Below, piece by piece: positions 18,368-27,553 of a stretch of DNA of 64,000 nt. Source of the stretch: Acrasis kona (Eukaryota > Heterolobosea > Eutetramitea > Acrasida > Acrasidae); assembly GCA_026419775.2 (NCBI GenBank), contig JAOPGA020000657.1:124001-188000 (forward strand). Direction: 5' to 3'. The notes below the pieces were generated by a model that searched no databases, was not told where the DNA came from, and saw only the letters and a program-made list of their open reading frames with translations. The position numbers were made by a program, and so were the translations under genes. Positions within the stretch are counted from its first letter, which is position 1. Each line of letters begins with the position of its first letter.

Positions 18368-19525
18368 TCACAAGAAGAAATTGATTGGTGGTTTGTTCTT
18401 TTCTAAATTTTCTTCCACTAGTAAGTTTGTGGCGTGTAACCTCATACTGACTTGACAGCTGCATAACGTGGACTTTGCATTGCACGATTCTTTACACCAT
18501 CTATGAATCCAGGGCTGTGACTCTCCAAACAACATGATGCCGAAGTGCTTTTTAATAACTAAAAGATCTCCATCAGATAGTGTGTGATGTGAAGAATATG
18601 AGGCAAAAAAAGACTTGGCGAGACATTGATACAACTTGGATAAAACAGTATCTGATTCATGCGTAGAAAGCATCCATATCCAGAACAAGAAAATACCAAT
18701 ATCAGTCAATATGTTCCCTGGACCAGAGAATTCCCAATCTATGATAGCACAACTATTTAAATTAGAAGAATGTAATGACATTAAAAATGAATTTGGCCAT
18801 AAATCCCCAACAATGAACCCAAAATGTGAGTGACCGTTGTTTACATGAGCACCAAACAATGTATCGTATTGCTCTTGAACGGCAGGAGCCAGTCTGTGGT
18901 CATTAACACCTGCTTCTATAGCAAGAGATTCTACAGGATCGAACGCGAATCCCTTAAGAAACTCGATGCAGTCTAAATTTAGTTTCATTCTGTTTAAATC
19001 GTTTTTTGATTTAAAATGTATGTGAGCGAGGAAAGGTCCAAACTCTGAGCCTAATGAACTGGTCAAGTTCAGTTGATGGTTGGTGTCCTTTAATAAACTT
19101 GTCGACTTGACCCATTCTTCCAAATTAGTGTTGCATTCCCCAACGTCTTCCATAATTATGATATGGTTCACTTCGTCTGAGAAAAGGAGCACGGGTGTTA
19201 TAAATTTCCACTTGTTTTGTCTGTCATCCGTATGTCGTAATTCTGCACAATATGATAATGCCTGTGCTTCAAAGTCAGACCTTGTTGTCGAAAAGTATAC
19301 ATTAGGTTGATATTTCAAATGTGATGCTGATGACTTGATAATAATAGTACTAACACTTGGATGAGAAGGTATGAATTGAGTCGTTTGGGATAAATGTACC
19401 CGCCATACATAATTTATGAATCCACCCTCACATTGCTGGACAGATAGCACTTTACTGTTTAGGTTCATCTTCAAAAGTAGAGCCTCTACATATTGAATTG
19501 TCTGTGCCGAGTCCACAAGGGTCAT
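18368..19525 (-). CDS. Aminoglycoside-phosphotransferase-like small-molecule kinase
   Basis: Single exon, 385 residues, of the APH/choline-kinase-like fold. The N-lobe has QQCEGGFINYVWRV, a glycine-rich loop like that of APH and methylthioribose kinases, and IIIKSSASHL with the ATP-binding Lys. The C-lobe has IVGDLWPNSFLM where the family has HGDLWPGNILV, and CAIIDWEFSGPG with the metal-binding Asp. The catalytic Asp is kept, but the preceding His is Val and the metal-binding Asn is Ser with an Asn one place earlier, so activity may be altered. Fungal proteins of this type are of unknown substrate. It diverges from the esterase with only 49 bp between start codons. Confidence 0.75.
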   Translation of the reverse strand: MTLVDSAQTIQYVEALLLKMNLNSKVLSVQQCEGGFINYVWRVHLSQTTQFIPSHPSVSTIIIKSSASHLKYQPNVYFSTTRSDFEAQALSYCAELRHTDDRQNKWKFITPVLLFSDEVNHIIIMEDVGECNTNLEEWVKSTSLLKDTNHQLNLTSSLGSEFGPFLAHIHFKSKNDLNRMKLNLDCIEFLKGFAFDPVESLAIEAGVNDHRLAPAVQEQYDTLFGAHVNNGHSHFGFIVGDLWPNSFLMSLHSSNLNSCAIIDWEFSGPGNILTDIGIFLFWIWMLSTHESDTVLSKLYQCLAKSFFASYSSHHTLSDGDLLVIKKHFGIMLFGESQPWIHRWCKESCNAKSTLCSCQVSMRLHATNLLVEENLEKNKPPINFFL

Positions 19526-19577
19526 CTGATGTTACAAGAATAATGGAACTTCAACTGAATATCAGGAACATCAGATG
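19523..19577. promoter_or_regulatory. Divergent mini-promoter with mirrored start context
   Basis: The start codons of the APH-like kinase and of the esterase both sit in the identical 11-mer AACATCAGATG, once on each strand (19523-19533 and 19567-19577), making a perfect 11-bp inverted repeat around a 33-bp centre. The whole bidirectional promoter between the two coding regions is only 49 bp. Confidence 0.6.
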
Positions 19578-20516
19578 CAAAGGTTGGATGACAGCGTGAG
19601 AAACCTTTTCCAGGCAATGAAGGAAAATTCAGATTCTCCTCCTATTGAATCATTGTCATTGGAGGATCTACGAGAAGGATACCGCGTGAGTCGCAAAAAA
19701 TTGGCTCCAGAGCCACAAAATGTTGCGGAAGTCCAAGACATTCAAATACCGACGCATAATGGAAGCGTGACGGTACGACTATATCGTGGTATAAATACAA
19801 CCACACAAACCAAACTCCCCTGCTTAATTTACTTTCATGGTGGTGGATGGGTCGTGGGAAGTATTGATACTCATGATTACATTTGTCGAATTATCGCCAA
19901 TGATGCTAATTGTATAGTAGCGTCGGTAGATTATAATCTTTCTCCCGAGTCTAAATTCCCATCAGCAGTTGAGGAGTCTTTTCAAGTGCTGAAGTATATT
20001 TCTTTAGAAGGTTCTCGGAGGGGAATCGACACAACACGAATTGCTCTTGGTGGCGATAGTGCGGGTGGCAACTTGGCAGCAGTAACAGCTATTCTCGCAA
20101 GAGATCGAAGCATTGCTGTCAAATATCAGGTGTTGGTCTATCCTGTGTGCGATCTACACTTACGGTCTTCAAGCTATGATACTTTGGGAGAAGAATATCT
20201 ACTCACTAGAGATTCGATGCAATACTATGTTGATAAGTACCTTGATAATTTGGATCAGAGGGATGACTGGAGAGCATCACCTATACTTGCACAGGACATG
20301 AGCAATTTACCTTCTGCTCTAGTTATCACTGCTGGATTGGACCCTCTTTGTGAAGAAGGCATCAAGTATGCTAATAAATTGAAAGAAGCTAATGTGAACG
20401 TAAAAATCAAAGAGTTTTCTGGTCAAATTCATGGTTTTTTAGCAATGGGTGGTGCTATACCAGAAGCATTGGAGGCTATTTCTGATATTGTAAAAGGCAT
20501 TAAACAACATGTTTGA
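19575..20516 (+). CDS. HSL/GDXG-family alpha/beta-hydrolase esterase
   Basis: Single exon, 313 residues. Predicted carboxylesterase or lipase of the hormone-sensitive-lipase group. The oxyanion-hole motif HGGGWVVGS, the nucleophile elbow GGDSAGGNLA, the acid in TAGLDPLCEEG and the catalytic His in QIHGF are all present and in order. There is no signal peptide, so a cytosolic enzyme is likely. The family is frequent in bacteria and is often exchanged between domains, and the lack of introns would fit a bacterial origin, but most genes here also lack introns. Its stop is 10 bp from that of the convergent P450 gene. Confidence 0.9.
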   Translation: MQRLDDSVRNLFQAMKENSDSPPIESLSLEDLREGYRVSRKKLAPEPQNVAEVQDIQIPTHNGSVTVRLYRGINTTTQTKLPCLIYFHGGGWVVGSIDTHDYICRIIANDANCIVASVDYNLSPESKFPSAVEESFQVLKYISLEGSRRGIDTTRIALGGDSAGGNLAAVTAILARDRSIAVKYQVLVYPVCDLHLRSSSYDTLGEEYLLTRDSMQYYVDKYLDNLDQRDDWRASPILAQDMSNLPSALVITAGLDPLCEEGIKYANKLKEANVNVKIKEFSGQIHGFLAMGGAIPEALEAISDIVKGIKQHV

Positions 20517-20526
20517 AAATTGACTT

Positions 20527-23500
20527 TTATTCTTCATCTCTCCTCTCAAAAACCAAATGAATTGGATTTTTTGATCGGAGTGTTATGTTTACCATGAGGT
20601 CGAGATCATAAGGCTCCTTTTCAAACTTGATGTTGTATCTCTTTAATATCATGCTCAATACTACAACCATCTCAATCTCACTAAACTTTTTTCCAATACA
20701 AGATCTCTTTCCAACTCCAAAAGGAGAGTAGTGAAACTCATGATTTCTTTTATCCGTGGTCCACCTGTCTGGGATGAACTCTAATGCACGATCCCAGTAC
20801 TTGTCATCTATATGTGCCAAGTACCACATGTACAAAACATAAACACCTTTATTCAATTTTGTTCCTTTGAACTCTATATCTTGAGTAGTCATTCTGAGTA
20901 TTGCAACAGCAGCTGGGTACAATCTCAACGTCTCCTTGATAATGTTTGTGACATGAGTCAAACTGTCATAGTTTAGACCTATCGTGTCAATTTGGTCTTG
21001 TGCTGTGCGCTGGATGTCTGGATGTTTTGCCAACAAGTACAAAGCAAATGCTAGAGTTCTTGCTGTCGTTTCTAAAAATCATTAAAGTTAATATTTATTA
21101 AATAATTTTCAAACACACCATGGCCAGCAACGATCATGATAAAACAATTAGATATCAATTCACTGTGGGACAAGGGAGCAAGGTCTTCTTTTTCTTGTGT
21201 TAAATTATTACCGGCACCATCTAAGAGTAGCGAAAGAATATCTTTGCTACTAGAGTCTTTATTTCGAGCTCTGTGATCAATAATTCTTTGGATTTCATTT
21301 TTAAAATACTCCACATCCTTGATAATGTTATAATCAGGATGTATCATTGAACTTACAGATAGGTATCTGTTTACAAAAGGTATGAAGGACAAAGAACCCT
21401 TTGGAACGAACATCATGATGTTGGAGTGGTTAATGATGCGATGAGTAGTATTAGTGAGAGAGTTATCAGAATTAACTTGGAAAGAATCAAAGTGGTAACC
21501 AAAGCCTGCCCTACCAATGACTACACGAAGAAGTGGTTTACAATTTTAGAATTAAAACCATGACAAACCATTTAGAGTGATACATGACATGTCTGTAACG
21601 ACATCTCTTTTTGGATTTGAATCAATCAGTTCAATCAGTTCATTAGTTGAATGGATGGTCGCATCTGATGGGGTGACTTTTATTATTTAAATATTTAGAA
21701 TTACTGTAAAAATTTGTGCTGTGGAAACACTAACGCCATGGAAACACCTCAAACATAGTGCTCATGGATAGTACCTACTCAGTACTATTGTCAAACCGTT
21801 TTTTAATTGTGCTACTGCACACCCTTTTGGATAGTGAATCGAACAGTTTAAAAATATAAAAAATAAAAAATGATGTGTTTATTATTAATAAAACTACTTG
21901 ACAATGAGCAGCACTGGCAGTAAATCAGACCCAATAATCGTTGATGAATGTTCTGTCATCACCATTAGTGATGATGAAGAAAACGATGATGATTTTTTGG
22001 AGTGGGAGTGGATAAAGGTCCTGATGTTGACTCCCTAACACAGTTTGTAAGGGATATATGGGAAACAGAGGAGCCAGCACCCAAAGATGATGACCATTCA
22101 GAGGAGTATCTGGACCTACTGAAGCGAAGAAGAAGACAAAGATTAGGAAAAGAAAAAAAAAAGACGACAATCAAATAACGCTTACCCAAATGCCTAGTCT
22201 TGCAGGTCGGGTTAAAAGGTTCAAAAAAAAATAAAAGTAATTTTATTGAAAGAATTAAGCCCATAACACACCAAACTTCAACAACACGCTTTCAAATTAC
22301 CAACCCATTCCACCATCGTGTGTTCAACAAGCATGACATTACAGCATCAATTGCAACAGAAGTCAGGTGTTCTCAATCATCTTGCTTTAAGTGCAAAAAT
22401 CGACGCTCACAAGAACCACAACTACAGAATGACACAAATTATGTTGGCAAGACGAGATTCTGGTTGTAATAAAACTCACACATCAAATAGTTATAATTCA
22501 TTACATCAATCAAATCGCATCAAATACCACATCAGCCGCAGCTGCTAACTCCACGTGGGAAACAATCGTCACAAGAGGATTTTGTAGATGTAGAAACACC
22601 AATAGAGAGTTTTGAACAGCAAGACGAACCAAAAACTGATTTCGGGTTATACATTGAAAGATGTAATCAGGGTCGAATCTGTTTACAAAAGTTTCTAGAA
22701 ACCGCACATTTACAGCCATACATGCTATTGAAGCACCCTTTGACAATTGATGAGATTAAAACTGTGTGTGAAAGCTGTTTCCCTTCACAAGAGGCATTTC
22801 TGGACGTATGTTAACAAGGATGATATAGAATCAAAATTGTCGATCAAAGGAGTTCGATTGTTACTACCATTCTGGAACGATAATTGGCTAACAGATGATT
22901 AGATGAAGTTGCAACAACACGAAAGTATAAAAATGATGTTGGAATGAAGGCTGCTACATTATTCAAGGATATGAAAAAGGAAAACGGTATTAAAAAAATA
23001 CCACTCCCCGTAATAGCATATTATCAACGAAGACTTTATAATGGCATTTGCGTAAATTTATTCGAAGTACAAAAAACGTTTTTCAACATCCATGTTAATG
23101 GAAATCATTGGGCATTTTGTGTACACAATCCCCAAAACAACTCTTTAGTTTTATTTGATTCCTTCCTTGTATGACAGAGACCACAGCAATTGCTTACCGC
23201 AGATATCCGCTTTAATAAACGAAGATGTAAAGCTGAAAGAAAAAGGCAATCCTCTGCATGTCAATAGAGTTGCATTGAAGCAAGAATGGCCATCCCAAGA
23301 TAACGGACATGATTGTGGGGTATTCTCAATAATGATGATGAAGTGTCTTGGTAGAAACTTGACATTTGGTTTCGGTCAAGAGCATATGTCTCGTATTCGT
23401 CTCAAAGTGGAGTTGATAGTACTAAAAAAAATAAATAGTGATTGGTGGTGCATCTTACAAAAATAGTTATTTTTATATTGTCCTTTATTTGATATGAATA

Positions 23501-24133
23501 TTTATATGTACGTAATCACTAAGTGTTTCCACAGCACAAATTTTTACAGTACCATAAACACACTTTAAAGACTCATCCGTAAATCCAGGGTTGAGGAGAA
23601 GTCTGTGCCTTCTCCATACATCAGTTTCCTCAGCACTAAAGACGTTTTGGCCAATATAATGCCTCATCGCCTCTGTCAGCTTCATTTTTTTGACAAAATA
23701 TTTGTCCCCTTTTGACGCAATCAATTTACCAAAATCTGGATCTCCAATCACCACAAATGACCTCAGACTGAAGACCATTTTAAATACATTTCCGTATTTT
23801 TTAAATCCGTCAAGTGCGCATTGCCACGCGACTTGACCTTGTTCACCTATTATTGGTTCGACTCTATTGTTCAAGAAAGTACTTACGGTACTTGAAGAAT
23901 GATTGAATGTAGTTGGGTAGAATTGTTACTATTTCGGGGAAGATGTATTGCTCGAAGCCCTTTATGTTTCCGATCATCTCCTTTTGCCTCTTAAAATCCA
24001 TCCATATGTAAGCCTACATTTTTAGTTGTCTTGCGGGTAGATTTATTACTATTATGACTGCTAATGAAGTACCTATTATACCAGCAACACATAGTATAAA
24101 TATCAGTATGTAATCGATGTTGGAGGTGATCAT
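20527..24133 (-). CDS. Cytochrome P450 with a 1.84-kb intron (6 exons)
   Basis: Membrane-bound haem monooxygenase; substrate unknown. Exons 24050-24133, 23887-24013, 23520-23846, 21569-21676, 21119-21520 and 20527-21071 join in one frame to 530 residues. Four introns are 36-48 nt; the third (21677-23519) is 1843 nt and holds a broken Ulp1-like gene on the other strand. An N-terminal anchor span (residues about 7-32) is followed by the WRRHRLLLNPGF helix-C block, TDMSCITLNVIGRAGFGY, the I-helix AGHETT formed across the last splice, KETLRLYP (ExxR) and the haem loop FGVGKRSCIG. All P450 landmarks are intact, so the gene looks functional if the long intron is removed. A related P450 lies at 54512-56098. 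Confidence 0.9.
21702..21731 (+). repeat. 30-bp inverted copy of P450 exon-3 end (left arm)
   Basis: This 30-mer is identical to the reverse complement of 23522-23551. The right arm is native P450 coding sequence (it encodes part of the helix with AVET). This left arm lies inside the long intron, 25 bp before its acceptor, and bounds the foreign-looking insert. Confidence 0.85.
21904..23466 (+). pseudogene. Broken Ulp1/SENP-like (C48) cysteine protease gene
   Basis: A fossil copy of a SUMO-protease-like gene, nested antisense in intron 3 of the P450 gene. Recognisable parts in order are an acidic N-terminal region with SUMO-interaction-like motifs (PIIVDE, VITISDDEE), a middle region without known domain, and the C-terminal C48 peptidase core with the His region (NGNHWAFCV), the Asp strand (LVLFDSF) and the Gln/Cys region (QDNGHDCGVF). 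Several breaks interrupt it, so no full protein is expected. No transposase is seen. It could be a dispersed host gene copy, or cargo of a mobile element, since Ulp1-like proteases travel with some DNA transposons and related proteases with virus-like elements. Age looks moderate: the motifs are still easily read. Confidence 0.75.
23522..23551 (-). repeat. 30-bp inverted repeat, right arm in P450 exon 3
   Basis: Partner of 21702-21731, perfect over 30 bp. It covers the last codons of exon 3, two bases before the donor site. An unspliced transcript could therefore fold exon end against intron end in a 30-bp hairpin that loops out the insert. Confidence 0.85.
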
Positions 24134-24183
24134 CTTGTTTGATGCTTTTTTGTAAGAAGATTGTAAAAGACGTGATACAAAGA

Positions 24184-24901
24184 TTATTTATTGTTCTTTT
24201 CGTCTACACTACTCTTATTGACACGAAAAGACGGCATCACCCATATACCACAAGAACATTTCGCGCCATTCCAGGAGTATTTACCGACCCGATGTCCCTT
24301 CCAGCAGGATAATTTGCCCTCTTTTAATTGAACATCCCCCATCCACTTCTTTGGACCATCAACATAATATGAATCACATTTGATATCATGCGAAAAAATC
24401 TCGTTGGAAGAAAACAGTACATGATTACACATTCTACAATGATATGTTTTTGAGTTTTTTATTTGATGTATTCTGGAGTGAAAGCGTACCAGTTGCCTCT
24501 GGAATCCCTTGTTTGGTGATACATCAGGTTTTCGTTCTCTTACATAGGACAAGGCATCTTCCAAAGTAAGGCCTCTGTATTTAATATAATATGCTATTAA
24601 AGCAGACGCAGATCGAGATTGCCCTGCCTGACAGTGCACAAGAATTTGATTTGATGGGTTGGTGAGGGTTGTGTTTATAAAATCAGCACATTCGTCAAAA
24701 TATTGTTCAAAGTCTTCGGTCTCTAGGTCATCAATTTCGATGAATTTACTTGTGAAGTTGGGAAGGTTTTTATCAAGCGATTTCACACAAGATAGTAAAT
24801 GAGTAATTCGAATTCGAGTTTAATATGTTTGTGTCTCTGTGCTGTATGCCACCTATGAATAAACGATCTTCTATTTGTGTTGGTCTATTTTCTTCGTTCA
24901 T
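24184..24901 (-). CDS. DUSP12: Dual-specificity phosphatase DUSP12/YVH1, apparent frameshift
   Basis: Two-domain phosphatase known in ribosome (60S) maturation and stress response. The N-terminal start MNEENRPTQIEDRLFIGGIQ is in one frame and the rest, beginning RITHLLSCVKSLD, is in another. One extra base near 24818-24822 (run TTTAA) separates them, and no intron borders lie nearby. This is either an assembly error or a real lesion. Downstream features are the active site VHCQAGQSRSASAL (HCxxGxSRS) and the YVH1 C-terminal zinc-binding region: CRMCNHVLF, SCW, then KYSWNGAKCSCGIWVMPSF, the highly conserved end. The total fits the family minus the usual linker. The gene lies 50 bp behind the P450 start. 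Confidence 0.85.
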
Positions 24902-25147
24902 GTCGAAATATCAGGAAGTTTCATTTTGTAAGTATTACACTAGAATAAATTAGGGCATACTAATTACAATACCTTTTGAAATTTTGACCACGAACTGAAT
25001 AATAAGACAATTAGAGAAATAACAGAAGCAAGAAGTCACTTAATTCTACTAAAATTACAAAACGCGAACCTTTAATTCTATTTATTAATGTGTCGTTAGT
25101 TTGAGACTCTTGTCGTAATATTTTGTAAACATTTGGCGCACCTTGTA

Positions 25148-27193
25148 ATGACCACACATCTATTGAACGAGCATGAATTGCTCGCCAACATATTAAAGGT
25201 CACTTTGAAGCTAGACACGACAAATTTATTGGCGCTTTTTAACCAAATACTCGACAAATCTAATACATGTGACCTGCGTTTGGGACTTCTTGAGCAAAAA
25301 TATGTATCACAAACAGACTTATTTCATAGGCTGGAAAACCTTGAATCAAGAATGATGAGTAACGTTCATGCATTAATTGACGACTGCATGTACAAAATGA
25401 GGAAGGATTTTCAGGTACAAGCAAAGCTCGCTCTAGAGAAAGATTTAAAAGAGATACATACTAATTTTGACGTATTAAAGATAGAAATAAACAGCATAAA
25501 GCGCCAATTCGAAACTAAGATGGACAACGACTTTGCCGAAATGATTTTATTAAACAAAAAACAAGAGAATCGCATCACCAACGTGAATATAGCACTTCAA
25601 CAATTAATATCTCGCAATAAGGACTTATCTGACGTCGTAGAGCAAGAAATTGCAAAAACAGATATTATTGTAAGAAGAATTTCCGCTATAAATGAGACTT
25701 TAAATATCAACTCCCACTATGTAGGGGGAGTGAGCATACCGGCATTGAATATCCAAAATGATCTTCCCAAAGTACCAAACTTTTCTGACATTAACTTTAA
25801 TCCGGATGAGTACGATTCCGGGTCAGAATCTGAAGCAACACCTGACCCAGCACCTGCACCGGTTGAAACTCAACCTCCAGCTGAAGAAGAGAAAATTGGA
25901 GACACGAATAAGAAGAACAAAGTTCTGCGAAAATCTATCACTTTAACTACTAGTTCCGCCAAGAAGAAGACCTCGTCCACACCAAGTTCAACTACTGCGT
26001 CAACGGCAGCTTCATCTGCTCCACCCTCTGCACCTCCTTCCAATGTACCATCAGCATCAAACTCACCACCCAACTCAGCACCTAATTCCTCTCGGTATGA
26101 AGTAACTCAAGCTGGAGATGTTTATTCGCAGCCACCAACTGTAGGTAAACCCACAAATAATACCGAAGGTGGCGCTCCAATATCTGTTGTAGCTCACCTT
26201 GACCATGACCATCTTCAACAAATCAAGGACCAGCGTAAACTTATAACCAAGATGCATAAGGAGATAGAAGATTTTAGAACAAAATTATCTCAAGTCAAAG
26301 ATGGAGTGAAAAAGAAACTACAAACTTTAATGGATGAGAACTCGAAGAAGATGTATCCAGTGGTTGATAATTTGAGAAAGGAGCTCGAGGAAAAGTTGAG
26401 CTATAAAGTTAACAAAAAAGAATTCTCGTTACTACTGGAATCTAAAATAGAACGAGTAGATTTTGATAGGGTGATAACATACATAAACGAATACATACAA
26501 CGAATGGATCTTAGCATTAATGAATTGTCTTCAGATATGCCGAAATCACCAGTCATCCGTATGAACCCAATCAAGCAACCTCGTAATATAACATCTCCCA
26601 GTAACAAAAATATTGGAGCTGGATTGATAAACTACAAGTTGGGTGTTAACAACAACAATCTACAACCATTGCCACTACAACAAACAAATTATCTACCTAC
26701 GCCTAACCCTTTAAACATAACCTACGGCGTTCACCCAGCGTTAGATGTCAATAATAATTTATCTTTCATTGAGAAGAATTTTGATGATTCAGTTAGTAGC
26801 GTAAGCGAAGCACGATATACAGTGCCCAAGTGTTTAAGTTGTGGAACTGATAAGAACAAAAGACCTCAATCATCGATGGATGTTAGAAATAAAAGGAGCA
26901 ACACCCCAACACAACTTCGGCCTTTATCTGCTATGGATGACTCTAGTTTGGATCTCATGAACATTCAAAATTCGAAGGACCCTAATCTTAATATTGTAGG
27001 CACAGATGGGGTGCTGTATAAGGGCAAAGATGCTAATCTTATGCATGTTGCCCAGCAGTCGAAAGGTCAAATAGTAACAGGGCTTTTGTCGAGTGTAAGC
27101 GACGAGGTGTATTCGAAGCATGTTCCATTGAGCCGCTTGGAAAATAGGGAAGAGCAGCAGAGTGAATTTACAGTATTCCAGCAATTAAAATAG
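25148..27193 (+). CDS. Coiled-coil protein, possibly DUF4795/QRICH2-like
   Basis: Single exon, 681 residues from the first ATG. The N-terminal half (1-195) is helical and coiled coil. The centre (210-330) is a disordered Ala/Pro/Ser region. A second coiled coil (350-465) has EEKLSYKVNKKEFSLLLESK and DFDRVITYINEYIQ, the kind of repeated K-x-D/N helices seen in DUF4795 proteins. After an Asn-rich linker comes TVPKCLSCGTDKNKRP, which resembles the short Cys-x-x-Cys tail motif of the QRICH2/C16orf96 group, ciliary or sperm-flagellum proteins in animals. That link rests on weak motifs only. A flagellar role would agree with CCDC146 in this window. It could also be an unrelated cytoskeletal protein. 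Confidence 0.55.
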   Translation: MTTHLLNEHELLANILKVTLKLDTTNLLALFNQILDKSNTCDLRLGLLEQKYVSQTDLFHRLENLESRMMSNVHALIDDCMYKMRKDFQVQAKLALEKDLKEIHTNFDVLKIEINSIKRQFETKMDNDFAEMILLNKKQENRITNVNIALQQLISRNKDLSDVVEQEIAKTDIIVRRISAINETLNINSHYVGGVSIPALNIQNDLPKVPNFSDINFNPDEYDSGSESEATPDPAPAPVETQPPAEEEKIGDTNKKNKVLRKSITLTTSSAKKKTSSTPSSTTASTAASSAPPSAPPSNVPSASNSPPNSAPNSSRYEVTQAGDVYSQPPTVGKPTNNTEGGAPISVVAHLDHDHLQQIKDQRKLITKMHKEIEDFRTKLSQVKDGVKKKLQTLMDENSKKMYPVVDNLRKELEEKLSYKVNKKEFSLLLESKIERVDFDRVITYINEYIQRMDLSINELSSDMPKSPVIRMNPIKQPRNITSPSNKNIGAGLINYKLGVNNNNLQPLPLQQTNYLPTPNPLNITYGVHPALDVNNNLSFIEKNFDDSVSSVSEARYTVPKCLSCGTDKNKRPQSSMDVRNKRSNTPTQLRPLSAMDDSSLDLMNIQNSKDPNLNIVGTDGVLYKGKDANLMHVAQQSKGQIVTGLLSSVSDEVYSKHVPLSRLENREEQQSEFTVFQQLK

Positions 27194-27553
27194 TGCCGCA
27201 TTAAATTAAACTTGTACATATAAAAATAAAACGTTTGTATTCTATGCCCCAAATATTCCTCTATTTTGTGTTCACCACAAAGAATCTTTACAAAAAACCA
27301 TAATGTGCAATATAAGCACATACCATCGCAATTACACTAACGGAATAAGCAAATTGCCAAAACTAAAAATACAAATCCTATATTCGTTTCATAATTGTCA
27401 TATCGAATCGACCGATACACAACACGCAATTTGGAAACATTATCACCAGCATTACAACATGCGTGGACAGAGTAAAACTGCCACGCGGACCTGTCAGTTG
27501 GGACAATTTTTTTAATTATCAATGGCATCAAAATACAATTACATCGACTTTTA
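27194..27553. other. Convergent 3' region, nothing found
   Basis: 360 bp between two convergent genes. It holds AATAAA-like polyadenylation signals near 27225 and AT-rich sequence. No ORF with an ATG and a domain, and no RNA motif, is visible on either strand. Confidence 0.5.

Noticed and set aside
23847-23886. 19- or 23-nt intron between P450 exons 2 and 3
   Set aside because: Both choices break the frame or are far shorter than other introns; the 40-nt intron 23847-23886 keeps the frame and family motif.
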